The notes under the pieces: model-generated
What the model was told of the DNA's origin: nothing
Database searches by the model: none
Seen by the model: the letters and a program-made list of their open reading frames with translations, nothing else
Shown here: positions 9,602 to 17,593 of the stretch, piece after piece
Position numbering within the stretch: the first letter of the stretch is position 1
Layout: the number at the start of each line of letters is the position of its first letter
Translations under genes and position numbers: made by a program
Origin: an uncultured Altererythrobacter sp.
GTDB lineage: Bacteria > Pseudomonadota > Alphaproteobacteria > Sphingomonadales > Sphingomonadaceae
Reading direction: 5' to 3'
Assembly (NCBI GenBank): GCA_913056125.1
Contig: CAJXNC010000003.1
Coordinates: 124,001-188,000 of the forward strand
Length of the DNA stretch: 64,000 nucleotides

Positions 9602-10723
9602 TCAAGACTCTTCGTTATTCCCTACACCCCGGCTCGCCGGATCCATCGACGGCGGAGGGCCGGCATCGGGATCGAGCAGTTCGACATGCGTGCCGCGGGC
9701 ATATTCCTGCTCGCGGGCGGCCCGCGATGCGGTGATGTAATTGCGCAGCTGCACATTGCCTTCGTGGCAAGCATACTCGAAAAATTCGTAGTCGTCATCG
9801 CGCGTCCAATTCACGCGGAGCGTGAACGGCTCTTCCCAGATGACCGTGTCATCCAGTGTCATCTCGTAGGTGATGGTGTCGGGACCGATCATGTGGAACC
9901 GTTCGGTCACCACTGCACTCTCACTCATCGGCGTCGTATTGTTGGGCGGCACGCCGCGTGTCGCCATGTTGAGCGCAGAGGCGCCCGGCTTGATATTGGT
10001 CGTCTCTACCAGCAGCGTATTGTGGTCTTCCCAGCGTCCTCGGCTGTCGCCGAACCAGGCGGACATGGAGGCCGGCCAATGTTCGCCTTCACCGGATACC
10101 GGGATCACCCGCGTGCCGAGCATTTCCAGCGTGATTACGACATAGCCGGGCGACTGGAAGATGCGCACGCCGTTATTGTAGCGGAACGGATACATGGAGG
10201 CGGGGAAGCCGCGCGTCACGCAGCGATCCCAGCTATCGAAATCGGTTACCCAGTCGAAGGTCTGGCCGCCGACCCAGCTCGCGCGCATCAGGGCGGAGCG
10301 GCGATAGCCTTCATCGGTCCAGCCGGGCAGCTTGCCATCCTGAGAGGAGACCACCATCGAGGTACGGCGCGCACCGCCCTGATATTCGATCCAGTGTCCG
10401 AGGCCGATCGTGCCTTCCTCGTCCTCGTTCTCATAGGCTTCCTCGAGCTGCTCGACGCGGCCCTGCTCGGAAGCGATTTCGGCCTCGGTCTTCCAGAAGC
10501 GATCGCCGTACTGGTCCGGCCGGTTGACCGGTAGCTCGGCGAAATCGTTGAGCGGCCAGGTGCCGCGCAGGTCCGGGTCACCCCAAGGCGTGACCGGCGG
10601 CTGGTAATCGTCAGGGACGGGCGGCATCACGGTCAGGTCGTCGGGGACTTCCTGCGCCGTCGCGGGGAAGACAGCAATTGCCGTTGCCAGCAAGGAGCTG
10701 GCGATGGCGCTACGGGTAATCAA
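9602..10723 (-). CDS. Secreted ~373-aa protein of unnamed family, paralog 3
   Basis: PWGDPDLRGTWPLND, WDRCVTRGFPASMYPF, FFEYACHEGNVQLRNYITASRA; TTG start overlapping the TGA of paralog 4. Confidence 0.85.
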   Translation of the reverse strand: MITRSAIASSLLATAIAVFPATAQEVPDDLTVMPPVPDDYQPPVTPWGDPDLRGTWPLNDFAELPVNRPDQYGDRFWKTEAEIASEQGRVEQLEEAYENEDEEGTIGLGHWIEYQGGARRTSMVVSSQDGKLPGWTDEGYRRSALMRASWVGGQTFDWVTDFDSWDRCVTRGFPASMYPFRYNNGVRIFQSPGYVVITLEMLGTRVIPVSGEGEHWPASMSAWFGDSRGRWEDHNTLLVETTNIKPGASALNMATRGVPPNNTTPMSESAVVTERFHMIGPDTITYEMTLDDTVIWEEPFTLRVNWTRDDDYEFFEYACHEGNVQLRNYITASRAAREQEYARGTHVELLDPDAGPPPSMDPASRGVGNNEES

Positions 10724-11787
10724 TTCGATCCTCCGGCTTGGTTTGCGCCTTCGCGTTCGACGCGCGACGCATTGATATAGTTGCGGACCTGCACATTACC
10801 TTCGTGGCAGGCATATTCGAAGATCTCGTAGTCATCGTCACGCTGCCATTCGAGGCGTGCGGACCACGGCTGTTCGAAAACGACCGGGTCTGTCCAGGTG
10901 AATTCGTAGATGATCTCGTCCGGCCCGACCATGTGGAAGCGTTCGACCAGATGGGCCTGTCCACTCACGGGCGTATCGTTTTCACGCGGAGAGCCGGTGG
11001 TGCCGATATTGGTGGCGGAGGGCCCCGGCTTGAAATTGGTGGTTTCGACCATCAGCGTGTTGTGGTCTTCCCAGGTGCCCCGGCTTTCGCCAAGCCAGTG
11101 ATCGATCCGTGTGGGGATGGGCGCTCGGCCATCGGTCGGAATGATGCGGGTCTCGTGCACCATCTCCATCTGGATCGCGACAATGCCCGGCGACTGGAAG
11201 ATGCGCATGCCATTATTGTACATGAAGGGGAACATCGAGGCGGGCAGGCCGCGGGAAATGCAACGGTCCCAGCTGTCGAAATCAAGCCACGTATCGAAGG
11301 GCTGCCCGGCAGCCCAGGTTGACCGCATGGCGTCCGACAGGCGCTGGCCTTCAGGAGTGAAAGCGGGAAGCTGTCCGTCGGCGGGCGAGGTGATCCACGA
11401 GGTCCGGCGATTGGCTGCGGCGACTTCGGCCCAGTGGCCGATGCCCATCGTGTCAGTGGAATCCTCGTTCTGGTAGCGCTGCTCCAGCGCTTCGACCATG
11501 CCGGTACGTTCGGCAAATTCTTCTTGCGTGAGGAGCTGGCGGTTGCCGTGCTCGGAAGCGCGCTGCAACGGGGTGCGGCCATTGAGATGGTCGATCGGCC
11601 AGCCGCCCCGGAAATCGGGTTCGCCCCATGCGGTCAGCTCGGGCTGGTAGTCATCGGACGGGGCCGGAAGCTTGGTCAGGTCTTCTGCCGCGGCCATTTC
11701 GGTCGTGCCATTGGTGGTGCAGCCGCCGACCAGGAGGCCGACGGAAGCAATACCCAGATGAAGCCAGCTCGTGCGCATCGTCATCAC
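10720..11787 (-). CDS. Secreted ~355-aa protein of unnamed family, paralog 4
   Basis: AWGEPDFRGGWPIDHLN, WDRCISRGLPASMFPF, IFEYACHEGNVQVRNYINASR; lipoprotein-like GLLVGGC; overlaps stop of upstream PQQ gene (GTGATGA). Confidence 0.85.
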   Translation of the reverse strand: MMTMRTSWLHLGIASVGLLVGGCTTNGTTEMAAAEDLTKLPAPSDDYQPELTAWGEPDFRGGWPIDHLNGRTPLQRASEHGNRQLLTQEEFAERTGMVEALEQRYQNEDSTDTMGIGHWAEVAAANRRTSWITSPADGQLPAFTPEGQRLSDAMRSTWAAGQPFDTWLDFDSWDRCISRGLPASMFPFMYNNGMRIFQSPGIVAIQMEMVHETRIIPTDGRAPIPTRIDHWLGESRGTWEDHNTLMVETTNFKPGPSATNIGTTGSPRENDTPVSGQAHLVERFHMVGPDEIIYEFTWTDPVVFEQPWSARLEWQRDDDYEIFEYACHEGNVQVRNYINASRVEREGANQAGGSN

Positions 11788-13760
11788 TCGGGCAGCGCGA
11801 AGGTGACGTACTTGCTCTCACCCGGTTCGGGCAGGCCCAGTCCGCCAAGGAAGTGGCCTACGCCACCAACCGGCACGGTGATGTACTGGCGGCCATCGAC
11901 TTCATAGACGGCCGGCACGCCTTCGGTGGCGGCGTCGAAGCGATATTCCCAAAGGATTTCGCCGGTATCGGCATCGCGGGCCCGGAAGGCGCGGTCCGAG
12001 GCGGTATTGACGAACAGGAGCCCGCCGGCGGTTGCGACGGGGCCGCTGCGCGGTGCTTGTGCACCAACGCCGGTAATGCCCTGCTCCTCAAGCGTCAGGA
12101 TCTCGCCATTGGGGATCTCGTAGAGCTTGTCTCCGGTCTCCATGTCGTAAGCCGTGAGGAAGGAGAACGGCGGTTCGATCGGCACCATGCCATTGGGCTG
12201 GAGCCAGAAATTGGTCGGCCAGCGGTAGGGCATCACGTCCGGATCGTCGCTGTTCGGCATGGCCTCCAGCGCGGATTCGCGATTGTCGGGATTGAGGTTC
12301 AACAGCAGCGGCACTTCGCGGCTGACGACATAGATGCGCTTGCGCACGGGGTCGGCAGCGACCGTCCCCCAATTGGCACCGCCGTTATGGCCGGGGTTGG
12401 AGACCGATCCGACGCCGAGGCTGGGCGGCGTGAACATACCGTCATTGCGCGCGCCTTCGAGCTGTTCGCGAACACGGGCCTGGTCTTCCCCGGGGAGGTA
12501 GGGATTGATCATGTCCACCGTGAAGGTGTCGCGACCGAAGCGTTCGGGGCGCGAGGGGATCGGCTGGGTGGGCGAGGTATGCTCGCCCGGCACGTCGGAC
12601 TGCGGCACCGGGGTTTCGATGATGGGCCAGATCGGCGAACAGTCGCGGCGGTCGAGGACGAAGAGATAGCCCGTCTTGGCCGGCTGGATCAGGATCGGAA
12701 CCTGCTCACCCTCGTGCTCGATCGTCATCAGCTTGACCGATGTCGGCAGGTCATAGTCCCACAAATCGTGGTGCACGGTCTGGAAGTGGCAGATACGCTC
12801 GCCAGTATTGGCGTCGAGCGCCACGATCGAGTTGGCGAAGAGGTTGTCGCCCTCGCGGTTGCCGCCATAGAAGTCGTAGCGCGCGGTACCGGTCGACATG
12901 TAGGCAATGCCAAGGTCCTGGTCGACGGTGAATTCCGACCAATTGTGCACGCCGCCGAATTTCTCGCGATCCTGTTCGGGCCAGGTGTCGGAACCGAACT
13001 CGCCAGGGCGCGGGACGACGTGGAAGACCCAGTTCAGCTCGCCCGTCCGGATGTCGTAGGAACCGATATCGGCAGGCGAGGAAGCATAGTCGTAATGGCC
13101 GGCGGGCAGGGCGATGATGATGTTGTCGCCATAGATGCGGCCCGGATTGTCATTGCCGAGCGGGCCGTTGGGAGCGGTGCCGTCCGGGCGCAGCATGTCG
13201 CGCAAATCGACCCCGCCATCGCCGCCGAAACCGGCGATGAACTGGCCGGTCTTGGCGTCGATCGCGCGCAGCATGCCATTGTTGACGACCATCAGGCGTT
13301 CGTCGCTGCCATCACTCCAGTAATTGATGCCGCGGGCGCCAATGCGACCTTCGATATCGCTGCGCCAGATCTCCGCACCGGTAGCCGGGTTGAGCGCGAC
13401 GAGATTGCCATCGCCAGCCAGAACATACATGCGCCCACCGCCAACGACCGGGTTGAAGCGCGGCGGGGACCCTTCGCCGGTGGGGAATTCCCAGGCAACT
13501 TCGAGCTGGGAGACGTTGGACCGGTTGATCTGGTCGAGAGCGGAATATTGCGAGCTTTCAGCACCGCCGAGATAGGCGTCCCAACCGACATAGTCGAAGC
13601 TCTCGGCCGGAACGGCGCTGCTGGCGGAAGCGGGGCCTCCCGAATTGGCAGTACAGGCTGCGGCGGCAAGGGCCAGCGTCGAAATCGCGCCAAGGCGCAT
13701 GGCCCGGCGGGCGAAGCCGGCTTTGCCGAAAGTTGCTTTACGCAAGTGGATCACTCCCAT
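11784..13760 (-). CDS. PQQ-dependent dehydrogenase (quinoprotein, GDH-like)
   Basis: GWDAYLGGAESSQYSALDQINRSNVSQLEVAWEF, HHDLWDYDLPTSVKL, FRARDADTGEILWEYRF. Start uncertain: 13760 (MGVIHLRK) or 13700 (MRLGAISTLALAAAAC, lipobox). Confidence 0.9.
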   Translation of the reverse strand: MGVIHLRKATFGKAGFARRAMRLGAISTLALAAAACTANSGGPASASSAVPAESFDYVGWDAYLGGAESSQYSALDQINRSNVSQLEVAWEFPTGEGSPPRFNPVVGGGRMYVLAGDGNLVALNPATGAEIWRSDIEGRIGARGINYWSDGSDERLMVVNNGMLRAIDAKTGQFIAGFGGDGGVDLRDMLRPDGTAPNGPLGNDNPGRIYGDNIIIALPAGHYDYASSPADIGSYDIRTGELNWVFHVVPRPGEFGSDTWPEQDREKFGGVHNWSEFTVDQDLGIAYMSTGTARYDFYGGNREGDNLFANSIVALDANTGERICHFQTVHHDLWDYDLPTSVKLMTIEHEGEQVPILIQPAKTGYLFVLDRRDCSPIWPIIETPVPQSDVPGEHTSPTQPIPSRPERFGRDTFTVDMINPYLPGEDQARVREQLEGARNDGMFTPPSLGVGSVSNPGHNGGANWGTVAADPVRKRIYVVSREVPLLLNLNPDNRESALEAMPNSDDPDVMPYRWPTNFWLQPNGMVPIEPPFSFLTAYDMETGDKLYEIPNGEILTLEEQGITGVGAQAPRSGPVATAGGLLFVNTASDRAFRARDADTGEILWEYRFDAATEGVPAVYEVDGRQYITVPVGGVGHFLGGLGLPEPGESKYVTFALPE

Positions 13761-13904
13761 TTCCCAATTCTCGCATGGCGACAGGCTGCCCCCATCGCAA
13801 TCGCGCGGGAACCTAGCCGCATTGGCCATGTCTCAACAAGGCCCAATACAGGCCCGAATTTGACTTAATCCGGTTTTTTTGTCGCCAATTGTATCATTGG
13901 CCAA

Positions 13905-14543
13905 TCATTCGCCGGCCTGCATCTCATGGCCCTCCGCGGACCCTTCGGGACGCGGCCCTGCGCCTTCGATCGGACGCTCTTGTACAGCGGTGCTGCCGAA
14001 CACGGTCGAGTGCGTCATGGCGCCTGTCGCCTCGAGCCTCAGAGTGACATTGTCCATGGAACGATTTTCCCAGAACCAGCCATGAATGCCGGTAAAGGCG
14101 GGAATATATGTCCCTTCCATGACCTGTGCTTCGTCGATGCTGTAGCTCTCGGTCATCTCCACGCCGCCCTCATAGGGGTGGGAGTGCATGTCGTAATTGA
14201 CCGGACCGGTCGCTTCCCAGCGGAAGGCCATCGGCTGCCCTTCGGCGATCTCGTACTTGAACTCGACCGATTCGAAAGGTGCCAGTTCGATCTCCCAGCT
14301 ATCGCTGACGCCCTCCGTCACTGCAGGGGCATCCGCGCCCAGCAAGAGTACGTCCTGCGTTGCCATGCGAGCCTGTCCTCGCTCGAATTCCGCATTTTCC
14401 GGGTTGGCGATCTCGGTCAGGCCGGTCGCTTCGCCCACGCCGGTGGGATCGTATCCGGTTTCCGCCGGCAGGACGAAAAAGACGATAATTGCTGCCACGG
14501 CCACGCCGCCGACAGCAAGGATCAGGGGGGTCTTGTTGTTCAT
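13905..14543 (-). CDS. Membrane-anchored periplasmic protein of unknown function
   Basis: N-terminal TM anchor PLILAVGGVAVAAIIVFFVLP; acidic/His-containing C-terminal domain; ATGA overlap with the upstream HupE-like gene. Confidence 0.75.
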   Translation of the reverse strand: MNNKTPLILAVGGVAVAAIIVFFVLPAETGYDPTGVGEATGLTEIANPENAEFERGQARMATQDVLLLGADAPAVTEGVSDSWEIELAPFESVEFKYEIAEGQPMAFRWEATGPVNYDMHSHPYEGGVEMTESYSIDEAQVMEGTYIPAFTGIHGWFWENRSMDNVTLRLEATGAMTHSTVFGSTAVQERPIEGAGPRPEGSAEGHEMQAGE

Positions 14544-15232
14544 GACGAGAGATATCCTTGTATCTGCACTGCGGTGAGCGCCACGCCCACCAGGATGAGG
14601 AGGATGTTGGCGGCGCGGGCGTAGCGATCGAAGCTGGCCCGTTGTCGCCAGGCATTGAAGAGAAGCACCACGAAGGTGAGCACGATGACCTGGCCGATTT
14701 CGACGCCAACATTGAAGGCAATCAGGTTGGTCAGCAGTCCATTGGGCGAAACTTCGAGGTCCATCATCTTGGTGGCCAGACCCAGCCCGTGGAACAGACC
14801 GAAGACGAGCACGGCCAGCCTCGTATCGATATTGAGGCCGATCTTCTTGAAGCCGCCAATATTCTCGACGCCCTTATAGACCACGGACAGGCCGATGATC
14901 GCGTCGATGATGTACGCATTGGCGCCTACGCCCAGCAGAACGCCGCCCATCAACGTGGTCGAATGGCCGATTGTAAACATCGAGACGTAGAGGATGACGT
15001 CCTTCAGCCGCCGCAGGAAGAAGACCACGCCGACGAGGAAGGCGATATGATCATACCCGGTCACCATGTGCTTGGCGCCGAGATAGAGGAAGGGAAAGAT
15101 CGCCGGCCCGTCTATCGTGCGCACGAAGGCCTTGTCGCCTTCGGCCACGTCATGCGCCCATGCTGCTGCCTCAGGCAACAGCATCATGGCCGCCACTGCG
15201 AGTAGCAGAAAGAGGCGATTTGTGGGCGGCAT
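14540..15232 (-). CDS. HupE/UreJ-like membrane protein
   Basis: FLYLGAKHMVTGYDHIAFLVGVVFFL, FTIGHSTTL, LVFGLFHGLGLA, FNVGVEIGQ: hallmark segments of the HupE/UreJ family; trimmed start MPPTNRLFLLLAV. Confidence 0.8.
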   Translation of the reverse strand: MPPTNRLFLLLAVAAMMLLPEAAAWAHDVAEGDKAFVRTIDGPAIFPFLYLGAKHMVTGYDHIAFLVGVVFFLRRLKDVILYVSMFTIGHSTTLMGGVLLGVGANAYIIDAIIGLSVVYKGVENIGGFKKIGLNIDTRLAVLVFGLFHGLGLATKMMDLEVSPNGLLTNLIAFNVGVEIGQVIVLTFVVLLFNAWRQRASFDRYARAANILLILVGVALTAVQIQGYLSS

Positions 15233-15236
15233 GCGC

Positions 15237-15794
15237 CTAGGTCTGGTCCCCGGCGACATATTCTTCCAGCGTTTCGTCATTGTTCGGACGCTGCACGTCT
15301 TCCACCGTCATGCCTTCAGGAAGCTCTTCCGGGGGATACATCTGGTGGCAGGCGCGGCAGACATTATACATCGTGCCGCCGACTTCGAAGACAGCATCGG
15401 GGTCGTGGTCGGCAGCGGCTTGCGCGGCGCGGGCGGAAACGTCGATCAGACCCTGGGCAAAGTCGCTCCAGTCGTCGCCGCGACCATCGGCATAAGCCGG
15501 GGTGAGCATGACTGCACCCAATTCGCCCATGTGAACGGCGGAAGCCTCTACAGTTGCCCAATCCTCGTCAGTTTCCGGACGGATGTCGCGCTCGGTCACC
15601 GTGCCATCATCGTTGAGGATGCTCTCGAACTTCACCGCACCCCAATAGATGTCGGCGGTTGGCTGCACCTCATTGGCCATCAGCTGCTGAGCGGTGCCAT
15701 AGGGCAGTTCCACCGTATCGGCGTCCGAACCGCCACAGGCGGCAAGCATTGCCGTCGATGCCAAAAGTGCCACGTGCCTGATTTTGAATACCAT
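15237..15794 (-). CDS. Monoheme cytochrome c-type lipoprotein
   Basis: MVFKIRHVALLASTAMLAAC lipobox; single CRACH heme motif in TMYNVCRACHQMYPPEELP. Confidence 0.75.
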   Translation of the reverse strand: MVFKIRHVALLASTAMLAACGGSDADTVELPYGTAQQLMANEVQPTADIYWGAVKFESILNDDGTVTERDIRPETDEDWATVEASAVHMGELGAVMLTPAYADGRGDDWSDFAQGLIDVSARAAQAAADHDPDAVFEVGGTMYNVCRACHQMYPPEELPEGMTVEDVQRPNNDETLEEYVAGDQT

Positions 15795-15992
15795 GTTATG
15801 CGCCTCTCCGTTCGCGTTGGCTTTGACCACCCTTACCAAAGGTGTGGGGCAAAGCATAGTTGACAATGTCCGAAAATTGCTCTTGGGGGAAAACCACGTA
15901 AATCGGCGGTAAATCTTCGCTTAGATATACCGTTCGTTGACAAGGGCCGATATTCGGAACCTCGGAACAGAGTTTGAAAGGGTAAGTGGAAC

Positions 15993-16538
15993 ATGGCGAA
16001 GAACAGGGATTCCTCTGGCAATCGGACAAAGGCACCAATGGCAGCACTTGCTGTCGCCATCCTGTCAGTTCCCGTTGCCGGTGCGTTGGCCATGCCGAGC
16101 GACGAGCCGGTCGTGGAACAACCGGCCATGGAAGAGCCGGCCATGGAGTCGGTTGTTGAAGATCAGGCGACTGAAGATCAGGCGACTGAAGAACAAGCGA
16201 CTGAAGATCAGGCGACTGAAGAACAAGCGACTGAAGATCAGGCGACTGAAGAGCAAGTGACAGAAGAGCAGGCGGCAACCGCCAGCCTGTCCGACGAACA
16301 GATGGAAGAAGCCCGTACGATCTTCGCCAATTGGTCCTGCGGCGCCTGCCACGTGATGGGCGATGCCAATGGCACGGGCCACATCGGTCCTTCGCTTGAC
16401 GGCAACAATGCCATGGACGAGGCATTCATTATCAGCCGCGTGACCAATGGCCAGGGCGCAATGCCGGGCTTTGGCGGCCAGCTGACCGATGAAGAGATTG
16501 CATTGCTCGCTACCTACATCATGGAGGCGAAGCGCTAA
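15993..16538 (+). CDS. Secreted monoheme cytochrome c with repeat linker
   Basis: Signal-like N-terminus, (A/V)TE(D/E)Q repeats, then FANWSCGACHVMGDANGTGHIGPSLDG cytochrome c domain and a C-terminal GQGAMPGFGG Met-loop. Confidence 0.85.
   Translation: MAKNRDSSGNRTKAPMAALAVAILSVPVAGALAMPSDEPVVEQPAMEEPAMESVVEDQATEDQATEEQATEDQATEEQATEDQATEEQVTEEQAATASLSDEQMEEARTIFANWSCGACHVMGDANGTGHIGPSLDGNNAMDEAFIISRVTNGQGAMPGFGGQLTDEEIALLATYIMEAKR
16152..16271 (+). repeat. In-frame 15-bp tandem repeat (8 units) encoding VVEDQ/ATEDQ/ATEEQ/VTEEQ
   Basis: Unit gcgactgaagatcag / gcgactgaagaacaa alternates; eight pentapeptides counted from residue 54 to 93 of the cytochrome. Confidence 0.9.
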
Positions 16539-16566
16539 GCTGCGCAATCCGAGAGACCGGATAAGG

Positions 16567-16592
16567 AAAGGGGGCCCTGTGGCCCCCTTTTT
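16567..16592. terminator. Rho-independent terminator between convergent genes
   Basis: AAAGGGGGCCCTGTGGCCCCCTTTTT. Confidence 0.85.
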
Positions 16593-16595
16593 CGT

Positions 16596-17570
16596 TCAGT
16601 CCACAGCGCTGGCAGTCTGTGGCCCGCGCCCTACCTGGGCGAAGTAGTTGGTTACCCCGTCGGGATCGTTGAGCCAGACGGTGATCAGTCCGAACCCGCC
16701 AAGCACGTTGAGCGGGGTTTCCACTGCGATATCGCGATGTTCGCCGCGCGCCGCAGCGAGCGGGGCGTCCGACACGACATATTGGATGCCGGCGCTGCCA
16801 TTATCGGCATTGCTGCCCATCGCTTCATACAGCATCACGATGGTTTCGTTGAACTGGTAGGGATAGAGCGTGGTGCCCAACACAGTTGCTTCCACCGGCT
16901 CGAGCTCCTCGAGGCCGACGAAATCACGGTAGAAAGCGCGGCTTTGTTCGAGATCGGAGACGCCAATGCCAATGCCCACGCCGTCATCGGCATTGTCTTG
17001 GGCGCCGGGGGCGATGAGAAGAACAATGTCGAAGCCGCCTGGATCCTTGACCAGCGCCTGCTTGAGGCCGTCGCCCCTCGAAACGAATTCAGGTTCAGCG
17101 AAGCCCGCATCGGCGAAGCGCTGCTTCACGACATCCTCGTCGGGATAGCGCAGGAGGAAGAAGCGGATACCCGTGCCGCCCGCATAGCCGCCATCTAGAT
17201 TGTAGAGACGATCGCCCTGTTGGCCGGCCGACAGCTTGATCTGCATCGATCCTACACCGGTCAGGATCATCTGCTGCGTCGAGGTCAACTGGATCGGGTT
17301 GAGCGAGTCCAGTGCCAGCGCGTTGACGTAGAAATTGACCATGTCCTCGGTCGCTTCGCGCGGGAATCGGCGGAACACGTTCATGCCTCCGCCGGTGAAG
17401 ATGTCGGCATTGGATGCGTTGAGCTGGGCTTCGGTCAGCTCGCCCGGTTCATAGGCAATGTCCTGCGATGTATCCATCAGCGCGCCTTCGGGCGTGCGGA
17501 CTTCCTGGGCCTGAGTGGAACTTGCCATGAGGGCCGTACCGGCGGCCAGCGCGGTCAGAAGCTTCATCAT
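16596..17570 (-). CDS. VOC/glyoxalase-fold protein with predicted signal peptide
   Basis: MMKLLTALAAGTALMASSTQAQ signal; GVGIGIGVSDLEQSRAFYRDFVGLEEL typical VOC half-module; AAGGAGAG RBS. Confidence 0.8.
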   Translation of the reverse strand: MMKLLTALAAGTALMASSTQAQEVRTPEGALMDTSQDIAYEPGELTEAQLNASNADIFTGGGMNVFRRFPREATEDMVNFYVNALALDSLNPIQLTSTQQMILTGVGSMQIKLSAGQQGDRLYNLDGGYAGGTGIRFFLLRYPDEDVVKQRFADAGFAEPEFVSRGDGLKQALVKDPGGFDIVLLIAPGAQDNADDGVGIGIGVSDLEQSRAFYRDFVGLEELEPVEATVLGTTLYPYQFNETIVMLYEAMGSNADNGSAGIQYVVSDAPLAAARGEHRDIAVETPLNVLGGFGLITVWLNDPDGVTNYFAQVGRGPQTASAVD

Positions 17571-17593
17571 CACTCTCCTTAATCGTCCGGGCC

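Noticed and set aside
8336-10534. 732-aa plus-strand ORF
   Set aside because: Antisense shadow of the paralog array; its internal repetitiveness (HIALVARIFEKFV...) simply mirrors the repeated paralogs.
11628-13868. 746-aa plus-strand ORF
   Set aside because: Lies antisense to a clear PQQ dehydrogenase; low-complexity translation without recognisable domains; high-GC codon bias commonly leaves this frame open.
16152-16271. Possible CRISPR-like or regulatory repeat
   Set aside because: Units are contiguous 15-mers without spacers and are in frame inside a cytochrome gene.
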